64,000 nt of DNA from Oscarella lobularis (lineage: Eukaryota > Porifera > Homoscleromorpha > Homosclerophorida > Oscarellidae). The translations under genes and the position numbers were made by a program. The stretch is taken from contig NC_089184.1 of NCBI RefSeq assembly GCF_947507565.1, forward strand, positions 2,914,001-2,978,000, read 5' to 3'. Every line of letters begins with the position of its first letter. The stretch's first letter is position 1. Shown here one piece after another: positions 20,801-32,303 of the stretch. The notes below the pieces were generated by a model. The model saw nothing but the letters and a program-made list of their open reading frames with translations, did not search any database and was not told the origin of the DNA.

Positions 20801-23800
20801 GAGAGCGTAACATCCGTCATCGACTCATAAGGACTTACGGCACATACATGAGAGTGTAACAACCGTCATCGACTCATAAGGACTTACGGCACATACATGA
20901 GAGCGTAACATCCGTCATCGACTCATAAGGACTTACGGCACATACATGAAAGCATAACATCCGTCATCGACTCATAAGGACTTACGGCACATACATGAAA
21001 GCATAACATCCGTCATCGACTCATAAGGACTTACGGCACATACATGAGAGTGTAACAACCGTCATCGACTCATAAGGACTTACGGCACATACATGAGAGC
21101 GTAACATCCGTCATCGACTCATAAGGACTTACGGCACATACATGAGAGCGTAACATCCGTCATCGACTCATAAGGACTTACGGCACATACATGAGAGTGT
21201 AACATCCGTCATCGACTCATAAGGACTTACGGCACATACATGAAAGCTTAACATCCGTCATCGACTCATAAGGTTTTACGGCACATACATGAGAGCGTAA
21301 CATCCGTCATCGACTCATAAGGACTTACGGCACATACATGAGAGTGTAACATCCGTCATCGACTCATAAGGACTTACGGCACATACATGAGAGCGTAACA
21401 TCCGTCATCGACTCATAAGGACTTACGGCACATACATGAAAGCATAACATCCGTCATCGACTCATAAGGACTTACGGCACATACATGAAAGCATAACATC
21501 CGTCATCGACTCATAAGGACTTACGGCACATACATGAGAGTGTAACAACCGTCATCGACTCATAAGGACTTACGGCACATACATGAGAGCGTAACATCCG
21601 TCATCGACTCATAAGGACTTACGGCACATACATGAAAGCATAACATCCGTCATCGAGTCATAAGGACTTACGGCACATACATGAAAGCATAACATCCGTC
21701 ATCGACTCATAAGGACTTACGGCACATACATGAGAGTGTAACAACCGTCATCGACTCATAAGGACTTACGGCACATACATGAGAGCGTAACATCCGTCAT
21801 CGACTCATAAGGACTTACGGCACATACATGAGAGCGTAACATCCGTCATCGACTCATAAGGACTTACGGCACATACATGAGAGTGTAACATCCGTCATCG
21901 ACTCATAAGGACTTACGGCACATACATGAAAGCTTAACATCCGTCATCGACTCATAAGGTTTTACGGCACATACATGAGAGCGTAACATCCGTCATCGAC
22001 TCATAAGGACTTACGGCACATACATGAGAGTGTAACATCCGTCATCGACTCATAAGGACTTACGGCACATACATGAGAGCGTAACATCCGTCATCGACTC
22101 ATAAGGACTTACGGCACATACATGAGAGTGTAACATCCGTCATCGACTCATAAGGACTTACGGCACATACATGAAAGCATAACATCCGTCATCGACTCAT
22201 AAGGACTTACGGCACATACATGAGAGTGTAACAACCGTCATCGACTCATAAGGACTTACGGCACATACATGAGAGCGTAACATCCGTCATCGACTCATAA
22301 GGACTTACGGCACATACATGAAAGCATAACATCCGTCATCGACTCATAAGGACTTACGGCACATACATGAAAGCATAACATCCGTCATCGACTCATAAGG
22401 ACTTACGGCACATACATGAGAGTGTAACAACCGTCATCGACTCATAAGGACTTACGGCACATACATGAGAGCGTAACATCCGTCATCGACTCATAAGGAC
22501 TTACGGCACATACATGAGAGCGTAACATCCGTCATCGACTCATAAGGACTTACGGCACATACATGAGAGTGTAACATCCGTCATCGACTCATAAGGACTT
22601 ACGGCACATACATGAAAGCTTAACATCCGTCATCGACTCATAAGGTTTTACGGCACATACATGAGAGCGTAACATCCGTCATCGACTCATAAGGACTTAC
22701 GGCACATACATGAGAGTGTAACATCCGTCATCGACTCATAAGGACTTACGGCACATACATGAGAGCGTAACATCCGTCATCGACTCATAAGGACTTACGG
22801 CACATACATGAAAGCATAACATCCGTCATCGACTCATAAGGACTTACGGCACATACATGAGAGTGTAACAACCGTCATCGACTCATAAGGACTTACGGCA
22901 CATACATGAGAGCGTAACATCCGTCATCGACTCATAAGGACTTACGGCACATACATGAAAGCATAACATCCGTCATCGACTCATAAGGACTTACGGCACA
23001 TACATGAAAGCATAACATCCGTCATCGACTCATAAGGACTTACGGCACATACATGAAAGCATAACATCCGTCATCGACTCATAAGGACTTACGGCACATA
23101 CATGAGAGTGTAACAACCGTCATCGACTCATAAGGACTTACGGCACATACATGAGAGCGTAACATCCGTCATCGACTCATAAGGACTTACGGCACATACA
23201 TGAGAGCGTAACATCCGTCATCGACTCATAAGGACTTACGGCACATACATGAAAGCATAACATCCGTCATCGACTCATAAGGACTTACGGCACATACATG
23301 AGAGCGTAACATCCGTCATCGACTCATAAGGACTTACGGCACATACATGAGAGCGTAACATCCGTCATCGACTCATAAGGACTTACGGCACATACATGAA
23401 AGCATAACATCCGTCATCGACTCATAAGGACTTACGGCAGAAACATGAGAGCGTAACATCCGTCATCGACTCATAAGGACTTACGGCACATACATGAAAG
23501 CATAACATCCGTCATCGACTCATAAGGACTTACGGCACATACATGAAAGCATAACATCCGTCATCGACTCATAAGGACTTACGGCACATACATGAGAGTG
23601 TAACAACCGTCATCGACTCATAAGGACTTACGGCACATACATGAGAGCGTAACATCCGTCATCGACTCATAAGGACTTACGGCACATACATGAGAGCGTA
23701 ACATCCGTCATCGACTCATAAGGACTTACGGCACATACATGAAAGCTTAACATCCGTCATCGACTCATAAGGACTTACGGCACATACATGAAAGCATAAC

Positions 23801-26800
23801 ATCCGTCATCGACTCATAAGGACTTACGGCACATACATGAAAGCATAACATCCGTCATCGACTCATAAGGACTTACGGCACATACATGAAAGCATAACAT
23901 CCGTCATCGACTCATAAGGACTTACGGCACATACATGAGAGTGTAACAACCGTCATCGACTCATAAGGACTTACGGCACATACATGAGAGCGTAACATCC
24001 GTCATCGACTCATAAGGACTTACGGCACATACATGAGAGCGTAACATCCGTCATCGACTCATAAGGACTTACGGCACATACATGAAAGCATAACATCCGT
24101 CATCGACTCATAAGGACTTACGGCACATACATGAGAGCGTAACATCCGTCATCGACTCATAAGGACTTACGGCACATACATGAGAGCGTAACATCCGTCA
24201 TCGACTCATAAGGACTTACGGCACATACATGAGAGCGTAACATCCGTCATCGACTCATAAGGACTTACGGCACATACATGAGAGTGTAACATCCGTCATC
24301 GACTCATAAGGACTTACGGCACATACATGAAAGCTTAACATCCGTCATCGACTCATAAGGTTTTACGGCACATACATGAGAGCGTAACATCCGTCATCGA
24401 CTCATAAGGACTTACGGCACATACATGAGAGTGTAACATCCGTCATCGACTCATAAGGACTTACGGCACATACATGAGAGCGTAACATCCGTCATCGACT
24501 CATAAGGACTTACGGCACATACATGAGAGTGTAACATCCGTCATCGACTCATAAGGACTTACGGCACATACATGAAAGCATAACATCCGTCATCGACTCA
24601 TAAGGACTTACGGCACATACATGAGAGTGTAACAACCGTCATCGACTCATAAGGACTTACGGCACATACATGAGAGCGTAACATCCGTCATCGACTCATA
24701 AGGACTTACGGCACATACATGAAAGCATAACATCCGTCATCGACTCATAAGGACTTACGGCACATACATGAAAGCATAACATCCGTCATCGACTCATAAG
24801 GACTTACGGCACATACATGAGAGTGTAACAACCGTCATCGACTCATAAGGACTTACGGCACATACATGAGAGCGTAACATCCGTCATCGACTCATAAGGA
24901 CTTACGGCACATACATGAGAGCGTAACATCCGTCATCGACTCATAAGGACTTACGGCACATACATGAGAGTGTAACATCCGTCATCGACTCATAAGGACT
25001 TACGGCACATACATGAAAGCTTAACATCCGTCATCGACTCATAAGGTTTTACGGCACATACATGAGAGCGTAACATCCGTCATCGACTCATAAGGACTTA
25101 CGGCACATACATGAGAGTGTAACATCCGTCATCGACTCATAAGGACTTACGGCACATACATGAGAGCGTAACATCCGTCATCGACTCATAAGGACTTACG
25201 GCACATACATGAAAGCATAACATCCGTCATCGACTCATAAGGACTTACGGCACATACATGAGAGTGTAACAACCGTCATCGACTCATAAGGACTTACGGC
25301 ACATACATGAGAGCGTAACATCCGTCATCGACTCATAAGGACTTACGGCACATACATGAAAGCATAACATCCGTCATCGACTCATAAGGACTTACGGCAC
25401 ATACATGAAAGCATAACATCCGTCATCGACTCATAAGGACTTACGGCACATACATGAAAGCATAACATCCGTCATCGACTCATAAGGACTTACGGCACAT
25501 ACATGAGAGTGTAACAACCGTCATCGACTCATAAGGACTTACGGCACATACATGAGAGCGTAACATCCGTCATCGACTCATAAGGACTTACGGCACATAC
25601 ATGAGAGCGTAACATCCGTCATCGACTCATAAGGACTTACGGCACATACATGAAAGCATAACATCCGTCATCGACTCATAAGGACTTACGGCACATACAT
25701 GAGAGCGTAACATCCGTCATCGACTCATAAGGACTTACGGCACATACATGAGAGCGTAACATCCGTCATCGACTCATAAGGAATTACGGCACATACATGA
25801 AAGCATAACATCCGTCATCGACTCATAAGGACTTACGGCAGAAACATGAGAGCGTAACATCCGTCATCGACTCATAAGGACTTACGGCACATACATGAAA
25901 GCATAACATCCGTCATCGACTCATAAGGACTTACGGCACATACATGAAAGCATAACATCCGTCATCGACTCATAAGGACTTACGGCACATACATGAGAGT
26001 GTAACAACCGTCATCGACTCATAAGGACTTACGGCACATACATGAGAGTGTAACAACCGTCATCGACTCATAAGGACTTACGGCACATACATGAAAGCAT
26101 AACATCCGTCATCGACTCATAAGGACTTACGGCACATACATGAAAGCATAACATCCGTCATCGACTCATAAGGACTTACGGCACATACATGAAAGCATAA
26201 CATCCGTCATCGACTCATAAGGACTTACGGCACATACATGAGAGTGTAACAACCGTCATCGACTCATAAGGACTTACGGCACATACATGAGAGCGTAACA
26301 TCCGTCATCGACTCATAAGGACTTACGGCACATACATGAGAGTGTAACATCCGTCATCGACTCATAAGGACTTACGGCACATACATGAGAGCGTAACATC
26401 CGTCATCGACTCATAAGGACTTACGGCACATACATGAGAGCGTAACATCCGTCATCGACTCATAAGGACTTACGGCACATACATGAGAGCGTAACATCCG
26501 TCATCGACTCATAAGGACTTACGGCACATACATGAGAGCGTAACATCCGTCATCGACTCATAAGGACTTACGGCACATACATGAGAGTGTAACAACCGTC
26601 ATCGACTCATAAGGACTTACGGCACATACATGAGAGCGTAACATCCGTCATCGACTCATAAGGACTTACGGCACATACATGAAAGCGTAACATCCGTCAT
26701 CGACTCATAAGGACTTACGGCACATACATGAGAGCGTAACATCCGTCATCGACTCATAAGGACTTACGGCACATACATGAGAGCGTAACATCCGTCATCG

Positions 26801-27265
26801 ACTCATAAGGACTTACGGCACATACATGAAAGCTTAACATCCGTCATCGACTCATAAGGACTTACGGCACATACATGAGAGCGTAACATCCGTCATCGAC
26901 TCATAAGGACTTACGGCACGTACATGAAAGCTTAACATCCGTCATCGACTCATAAGGACTTACGGCACATACATGAGAGCGTAACATCCGTCATCGACTC
27001 ATAAGGACTTACGGCACATACATGAAAGCATAACATCCGTCACCGACTCATAAGGACTTACGGCACATACATGAGAGTGTAACAACCGTCATCGACTCAT
27101 AAGGACTTACGGCACATACATGAGAGCGTAACATCCGTCATCGACTCATAAGGACTTACGGCACATACATGAGAGCGTAACATCCGTCATCGACTCATAA
27201 GGACATACGGCACATACATGAGAGCGTAACATCCGTCATCGTCTCATAAGGACTTACGGCACATA
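17892..27265 (+). repeat. Satellite array, 49-bp monomer, ~191 copies
   Basis: The string GACTTACGGC recurs at 17941, 18431, 18921, 22841 and 27251, all exact multiples of 49 apart: 190 full monomers from 17941 to 27250, one more diverged copy at 17892, and a partial last copy. I found no insertion or deletion that changes register over 9.3 kb. Nearly all variation is at three places: the box after ACATGA (GAGCG, GAGTG, AAGCA or AAGCT), ACATCC versus ACAACC, and GGACTT versus GGTTTT. Variants are ordered, not random. GGTTTT units sit at 20587, 21273, 21959 and 22645 (686 bp apart), then 24360 and 25046, which are 2401 bp after the previous pair. A rare GCAGAAAC unit recurs at about 23440 and 25841, again 2401 bp apart. 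No ORF of notable length exists because stops recur in all frames. Confidence 0.97.
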
Positions 27266-27499
27266 GTATACCGACGAAGACTCAGCTGCCTATCTTCGTT
27301 GGAAAATATTCGTGAAACCGACGAATTCCTTTGGCACCTTCGTTCGAATAACTACTTCTGATTTGGCGAAGTAAAACACCACTAAGTAGTTAGTTTGCTC
27401 AAACGGCAAGGCGACATACCAAAAACAAGCACACGATACGCAAATAGGACGAGTTTCGGACAGAGGCGTGGCTGAAACGCGCGCTAGCGCAAAACTCTC

Positions 27500-27680
27500 C
27501 CTGAGTCTCACCTTGCACGTCCCTGTTACGCACGGGCCCTGCGGTGAGAGTACGTTTTCTTAGCGAACGAACGTTTCTTACTCGTCAGGGAATGTAGCCT
27601 CGTACTCTCTCCTGGCCGAGCGCGATGATGCCCTTGGGGAGAGAGTCTGGGCAAAATTTTATACAAGCGGCCGTACCTTG
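27500..27680 (+). repeat. Hairpin block family, copy 1
   Basis: A ~180-220-bp block found in five copies here (27500-27680, 31461-31690, 32304-32520, 32521-32745, 33930-34150). It contains a GGCCCTGCGGT segment, AACGTTTCTTA, an imperfect palindrome with arms like AGACTCTCTCC and GGAGAGAGTCT around CGAGCGCG, then ATACAAGCGG. In this copy the left palindrome arm is slightly damaged (GTACTCTCTCC). Likely a MITE or part of a larger foldback element. Confidence 0.65.
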
Positions 27681-27909
27681 AAGATAGACCTATGTGTTGT
27701 AGGCACCCGTTTCTGATACTTAGACTGATACTGACACTTCCCAAAATCGAGGGGAGCGGTGCACAACAAGATCGAAGGCATGTCCCCGGACCCTCTCCCC
27801 GTAGTGATATTAACGAAGGGGTGGGTCTGGGACTGCGGCGGGTGTTGCACGCATAGAAGCAGAGGTAGAGAAGGCTCCCCCTTATCACGTGACTTTTCCT
27901 GGTCAGAGG

Positions 27910-27973
27910 TAGTCTGGTTAACAAGACCCTTGCGCGCGTTACCGCTGGCGAAAGGGTCTGGTTAACCAGATTA
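27910..27973. mobile_element. 64-bp palindromic micro-element with 9-bp duplication
   Basis: GGTCAGAGG is present directly on both sides (27901-27909 and 27974-27982). The 64-bp insert starts TAGTCTGGTTAAC and ends GTTAACCAGATTA, an inverted repeat. Without the insert and one flank the sequence matches the uninterrupted right arm of the outer foldback, which proves insertion. Confidence 0.75.
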
Positions 27974-28036
27974 GGTCAGAGGATTGAAGCCGTTAAGTCC
28001 CGTATTGCCTCGTATTGAAGTCCACTTCCTCTGATC

Positions 28037-28713
28037 CGCGAAGCCGTAAGTACTCAGCTGCCTTTCCAAAAATGTTCATTCTTTCATGAAATCACGCGAT
28101 AAATCTGTTTTGCGGTCGCGGCAAACATTTAAGGCCCCAAATCGCCGCGAACTTGGACTAATTGTACTTTTACCCTCTCGCGATGTCGCCATTGTCTAAA
28201 CTTTATTTTGCATTTAATAGCCAAGTCGTGGCGCTATCGAATGCTGGTAAAAGGCGGCAGAAACCAGTCGCTGTTTCGACGCATTGCGTAAAAAGACGCC
28301 GTATTGGGCGTGTCTTGGTGGTCATGTTTTGCACCCTCTCACGCTCAAACGCAATGTCCAATTTTGTTAGAATTTTTTTTGTTTGAAAGAGTCACACATT
28401 AGGAAGCGAATGGTGCTATTGTTTGGGCTCTTCCTATTTTTATGCCGTTGTAAGATTGCGTGTTTTAGCACGTGCCGACGTCTGCCGCCTTTTACCAGCA
28501 TTCGCTAGCGCCACGACTTGGCCATTAAATGCACAAAACGTTTAGAAAAAACGACAATGGCGACATCGCGAAAGGGTGCAAAGCACAATTAGTCCTCGCT
28601 GGCGGCGATTTGGGGCCTTAAACGGTTGTCACGCCCTCAAAACAGATTTATCGCGCGATTTTATGAAAGAAGAAACATTTTTGGAAAGGCAGCTGAGTAC
28701 TTACGGCTTCGCG
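28037..28713. mobile_element. Foldback transposon with ~225-bp inverted repeats (677 bp)
   Basis: The left arm starts CGCGAAGCCGTAAGTACTC and the right arm ends with its reverse complement. Pairing continues inward with mismatches to about 28262 and 28480 (AATGCTGGTAAAAGGCGGCAG against CTGCCGCCTTTTACCAGCATT). GATC lies on both sides, compatible with a 4-bp duplication, though the palindromic site makes that ambiguous. No coding capacity. A non-autonomous DNA element. Confidence 0.75.
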
Positions 28714-28721
28714 GATCAGAG

Positions 28722-29499
28722 CACGGATTGTAGAGGAGAGGGATAGGAAACGCCCGTAGGTGGAGTGGTTAGATGCGTGACTCGGCCACGCCCCCTTATC
28801 GGTTGTGACCCCGCATAAGAAACGCCCGATTCCTCCGAATCCGAAGATTCTCTAGCCTTCTAGGCAACTCGAAAAGGTTACTAAGGATGTAAATAATGCT
28901 TCTAATTGCAGATTTTTGCAAACGACGGATCCCTAAAGCCCGTTTTTTCAACAGGCGACTTTGTGTAGCTTTCCTGATCGTTCTGCAGGCTTTCGGAACC
29001 ACAATGTACATTCTAACTCTAGGCTAAAGACGTCAAAGTGCAACTGACATCTTCAAAAGCATCTGCGTTTCACGATTGTCGAAATGAAGACGATTTTCGA
29101 GCATGCACCCTTCTTGCGAGGGTAGACCTCGTTCTACAAATTTGTCTTGATCAATCGGAGATGCTTTTGAAGATGTCAGTTGCACTTTGACGTCTTTAGC
29201 CTAGAATTAGAATGTACTTTGTGGTTCCGAAAGCCTGCAGAACGATCAGGAAAGCTACACAAAGTTGCCTGTTGAAAAAACGGGCTTTAGGCATCGGTCG
29301 CTTGTAAAAGCTACATTTAGAAGCATTATTTACATCCTTAGTAACCTTTTCGAGTTGCTTAGAAGGCTAGAGAGCCTTCGGATTCGGAGAAATCGGGCGT
29401 TTCTGGAGTGGGAGGAGGAGTCAGAGCGTGTCACGGATGCAACGTCGCAATGTACAGTAGTGCGCTATCGTTTCCTATCCCTCTCCTCTACAATCCGTG
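28722..29499. mobile_element. Foldback transposon with ~350-bp inverted repeats (778 bp)
   Basis: Arms of about 350 bp face each other (28722-29070 and 29148-29499) with a ~75-bp centre. Outer ends are CACGGATTGTAGAGG and its reverse complement. ATCAGAG is duplicated on each side (7 bp, or 8 bp as GATCAGAG). Inside the left arm a ~90-bp part differs from the right arm and has tRNA-like promoter boxes (28754-28816). No transposase. Confidence 0.75.
28754..28816 (+). other. tRNA-like A-box/B-box segment
   Basis: GGTGGAGTGGTTAGATGCG resembles the D-arm/A-box of Leu/Ser tRNAs (GAGTGGTTAAGGCG), and GGTTGTGACCC 29 nt later resembles a degraded B-box (GGTTCGAATCC). No full cloverleaf or acceptor stem is convincing. 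It could be the head of an old SINE. Confidence 0.3.
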
Positions 29500-29587
29500 A
29501 TCAGAGGAAGTGGGCTTCAATACGAGACAATACGGGACTTCACGGCTTCAATCCTCTGACCAGGAAAAGTCACGTGATAAGGGGGAG

Positions 29588-30912
29588 TTGCACATCCCTC
29601 TCCTTCTCTATCTCTGATAGAAGCGTGTCTCAAGGCTCACCATTACACCTCGGATCCTTGATTGCACTGTCGCTTTCGCCCGTTCGCTGACGCTGCGTGT
29701 CGTCCTTTTAGGGCACAATTACGCATCTGCGGGGAACGAAGGAAAAGAAATATTTTCATCAGCCATTTATTATCAGTATCAGTATCAGTATCAGATTTAT
29801 TTACCTACGGGTGCATTGAACCAATAGGTCGAGCTTCCTTATATGCGAGTCCGGAGGACTCTCGATCGGAGGATGAGACACAGTTGAGTGGCGAAGGACG
29901 GAATTCACGCCAGGCAACGGAAATTTTCTACTAGTGGCTAGTGCGCTAAGGAGCAGACAAAGTTGTTTTCGTCCTCTGCTTCCGAAGTTCACTCAGCAAT
30001 CCGACGTCTCAATGTGCATTCTGCACTTCCGCGTCTATCTCAGAGCTAGCAAGGATGTGATTCGGGTGTACGTGAGATCGAAGCAGGTGAGAAGCACATA
30101 AGACGTTTTACCTATAGGCATTCTCTTGACTTGTCATCCCTACATTTCCTCTCTTTACTCTATATCTAGCGCTCCGTGTCATTCGATCAAGAATCCTGAC
30201 GGTTGGAGTTTTAACCGAAATGACCTCGCGGACCGAGATGGCCTCTATAAAAAAGGGGCTAGCAGAGATAGGCGATCGTCTGACATGCGATTCGGCATGC
30301 GTGACGTTTCATGAGTGCGGTTGTTTCGTGCCAACATTTTATCAGTCATGGGCAATTGCAGGTGAAACCGCGTGCCGGAGCAAGTCAGTTTACTATCACT
30401 ACACACAAAGGAAAACGCATTCCTTTTGCGGCTGAGCCTGACGATCCAATGTTTCACTCTAAGAAGGAGTATGTAGTGTATAAGAAAACTACAGTAGCAG
30501 TGCGAACGATTCCTGTAACAAAGGTAGGGCTTAGACTTTTCGTAGACTTTATCTGCAAAAGTCATCTGCATGAGTCAACTGCAAGACGTAAGTAAGTACT
30601 CTAATAGCGAATTGCCTGCCGCGTCGCATTTCACTTAATAATCGAGCTGCATATAGCTTTGCAGTCTTGTTTCAGTCGTTGATCCGCCGCTTTGTTACTA
30701 CTGTGCTCTAAATTTGGCTGCATGAAGAGCGCACACATCGCCCTTCTTGTGACTAAGGCACGGAAACGAGAGACCTTGGGTCAGGGAAGAAAAGTCACCG
30801 GAAACTAAAATGACCGAACGACGAACAGTTTTTGCAAACACTTATTCAGCACTGAACGACAGAAAAAGACAAACGACACGTAGGTTCTTGAATCAAACTG
30901 CAGTTTGATCAA
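29588..30912. other. Repeat-derived stretch with exon-like remnants
   Basis: Holds a TATCAG hexanucleotide run (29769-29792), sequence similar in inverted form to 31740-31830, and open frames ending in donor-like sites near 30086 (AAGCAG|GTGAG) and 30522 (ACAAAG|GTAGGG). No domain recognised; possibly exons of a decayed gene. Confidence 0.3.
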
Positions 30913-31252
30913 TCAGGCGCACGTATTCACCAACAACCCATTTAAGCATACATTAATCTTGGTGCAGCATAATGTGCACGGGGGAAATTCCCTTAACGGC
31001 GGACAAAAGCACCGCGTTCCCTTTGGCCCACAGTCTTCCCTATAGCACTTGTGACCTTCACCAGCGTCTTTGCATGTCATTCCCTCGCAGCAGTAGTCCG
31101 GTCTCCACTCAACGTCAGTGCCGTTCATTTTGACGGGAGTGCACGATTTGCCAGAGTCATCATTGAATCTCGATCTGCTGGAATTGAACGGAGGCAAATT
31201 GAAAAGCTCCAAAAAGAGAGGACAGAACAAAGAAGCAGACGACCTTATTCAT
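30913..31252 (-). pseudogene. Small secreted cysteine-rich (knottin-like) peptide gene, signal and mature parts out of frame
   Basis: The ATG at 31252 opens a 30-codon frame beginning MNKVVCFFVLSSLFGAFQFA, a textbook signal peptide, which ends in two stops. The mature region lies in another frame and ends at 30913. It contains 13 cysteines including two CC pairs (PDYCCEGMTCKD and TLCCTK) spaced as in disulfide-knot peptides. Upstream, TATATA near 31297 fits a core promoter. The two parts are offset by one base relative to each other, either by a frameshift or by splicing I cannot define. The plus-strand copy at 54771-55116 shows the same offset. Function is unknown; small cysteine-knot secretions can be toxins, defence peptides or signals, and the sequence does not say which. 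Confidence 0.55.
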
Positions 31253-31460
31253 GGTGAGGTTACTACTCAACTGAGAGGACCTTGGCTTTGCATGCTGTAT
31301 ATACGATAAACGAGAGAACCACACACGAAGTGTCGGTTGTGACTCAGGAGGGAGGCTTGTACGTCAACGCATGTTTACGTCTTCTTTCTTATCTGTAGGC
31401 GGGGTGAGAAAACGTGTGTCAAATGTTTAGGCAGATCAAATTCTGCTTATCTTTAAATTA
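31253..31460 (-). promoter_or_regulatory. Upstream region of the cysteine-rich peptide gene, repeated elsewhere
   Basis: TATATA ~45 bp upstream of the ATG on the minus strand, then GAGAACCACACACGAAGTG and an ACGTCAACGCATGTTTACGT segment. The same upstream module without a gene occurs at 32130-32300 and twice at 54360-54720, so the promoter region has been copied independently of the peptide. Confidence 0.45.
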
Positions 31461-31690
31461 AGCAGTGGCTTCTGTGATCCTAGATAGAAGCCTCTACTGA
31501 CTCATCTCACACCTTGCAGCAACATGATACGCATCGGCCCTGCGGTTTCAACAACGTTTCTTAGTGGCCTAGAATCGTAGCCTTGGGAATCCAGACTCTC
31601 TCCTGACCGAGCGCGCTTAGGCGGTCAAGGAGAGGGTCTGGGACCAATTCTATACAAGCGGCGGTGCGCTTGAACTTCAGTTGGCTAATG
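31461..31690 (+). repeat. Hairpin block family, copy 2
   Basis: Starts with AGTGGCTTCTGTG...AGAAGCCTCTACT, itself a hairpin, followed by the GGCCCTGCGGT segment, the AGACTCTCTCC/GGAGAGGGTCT palindrome (31590-31640) and CTATACAAGCGGCGG. Confidence 0.65.
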
Positions 31691-32303
31691 CGATTGCTGC
31701 ATAATGACGTCACGTCACCTTGGGTACGTCTTTTCCTTCGTTCTCCGCAGATGCGTACTTGTTCCCTAAGTAGACGACTCGTAGCGTCGGCGAGCGAAAG
31801 CGATATATCGAGAGTCGGACGCCAAGGGTCGCACACGCCCTGGGACACGCCTCTATGCGTGCAACATCCATTAATTGCATTACTGGAAGTCGCCGGTCAT
31901 TGGGCATACGAATCTCAGTGCTCGGCCTTCCATTGGCCTATTATATAGCAACTGTACCGACGCTCGTATAGAACTGTGCCCAGACTCTCTCTGGGTTCCT
32001 GGGAACGCTGACTGAGTCTCGTGCTGGTCACGTGCAAAGTTAGCAGTGCATCTTCTTTTCTGCTTTGCGTTACGGCTTTATCTCTGTGTACTTATTGTGG
32101 AGTGGTAAATTTGTGGGGTGAACCGGGTTGTGTCGGTACAGATGCGATCAACGAGAGAACCCCACACGAAGTGTCGGGTATCACTTAGGAAGGGAGGCTT
32201 TTGCGTCAACGCATGTTTACGTCTTCTTTCTTATCTGTAGGCGGTTAGAAAGCGTGTGTCCTACGTTGGAGTATGTCAAATTTAAATTTTGCTTATTTTC
32301 AAA
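31691..32303. other. Repeat-derived stretch with a gene-less promoter copy
   Basis: Contains a segment similar in inverted form to 29690-29740 and, at 32130-32300, a copy of the upstream module of the peptide gene (ACACGAAGTGTCGG...ACGTCTTCTTTCTTATCTG) with no peptide gene next to it. No coding region supported. Confidence 0.4.

Larger units (their letters stand above)
27875..29587. mobile_element. Outer foldback element split by three nested insertions
   Basis: The left arm (27875-28036) and right arm (29507-29587) are inverted copies: CTCCCCCTTATCACGTGAC at the left outer part pairs with GTCACGTGATAAGGGGGAG at the right, and the inner parts around GTCCCGTATTG pair as well. Removing three inserts (27910-27973, 28037-28713 and 28722-29499) together with one copy of each duplicated flank restores an unbroken palindromic centre of 26 bp (CCACTTCC...GGAAGTGG). 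The ACTCCC-CCTTATCACGTGA segment is shared with the arms of the element at 34802-36834, so the two belong to one transposon family. No transposase is present. The true outer ends beyond 27875 and 29587 are not clear. Confidence 0.7.

Noticed and set aside
17892-27265. CRISPR-like array
   Set aside because: Regular 49-bp periodicity without unique spacers; every part of the unit is repeated, and the genome is eukaryotic. It is a satellite.
30245-30595. Overlapping frames on both strands at 30245-30595 as a gene
   Set aside because: A donor-like site is present but no acceptor, start or family supports a gene model.
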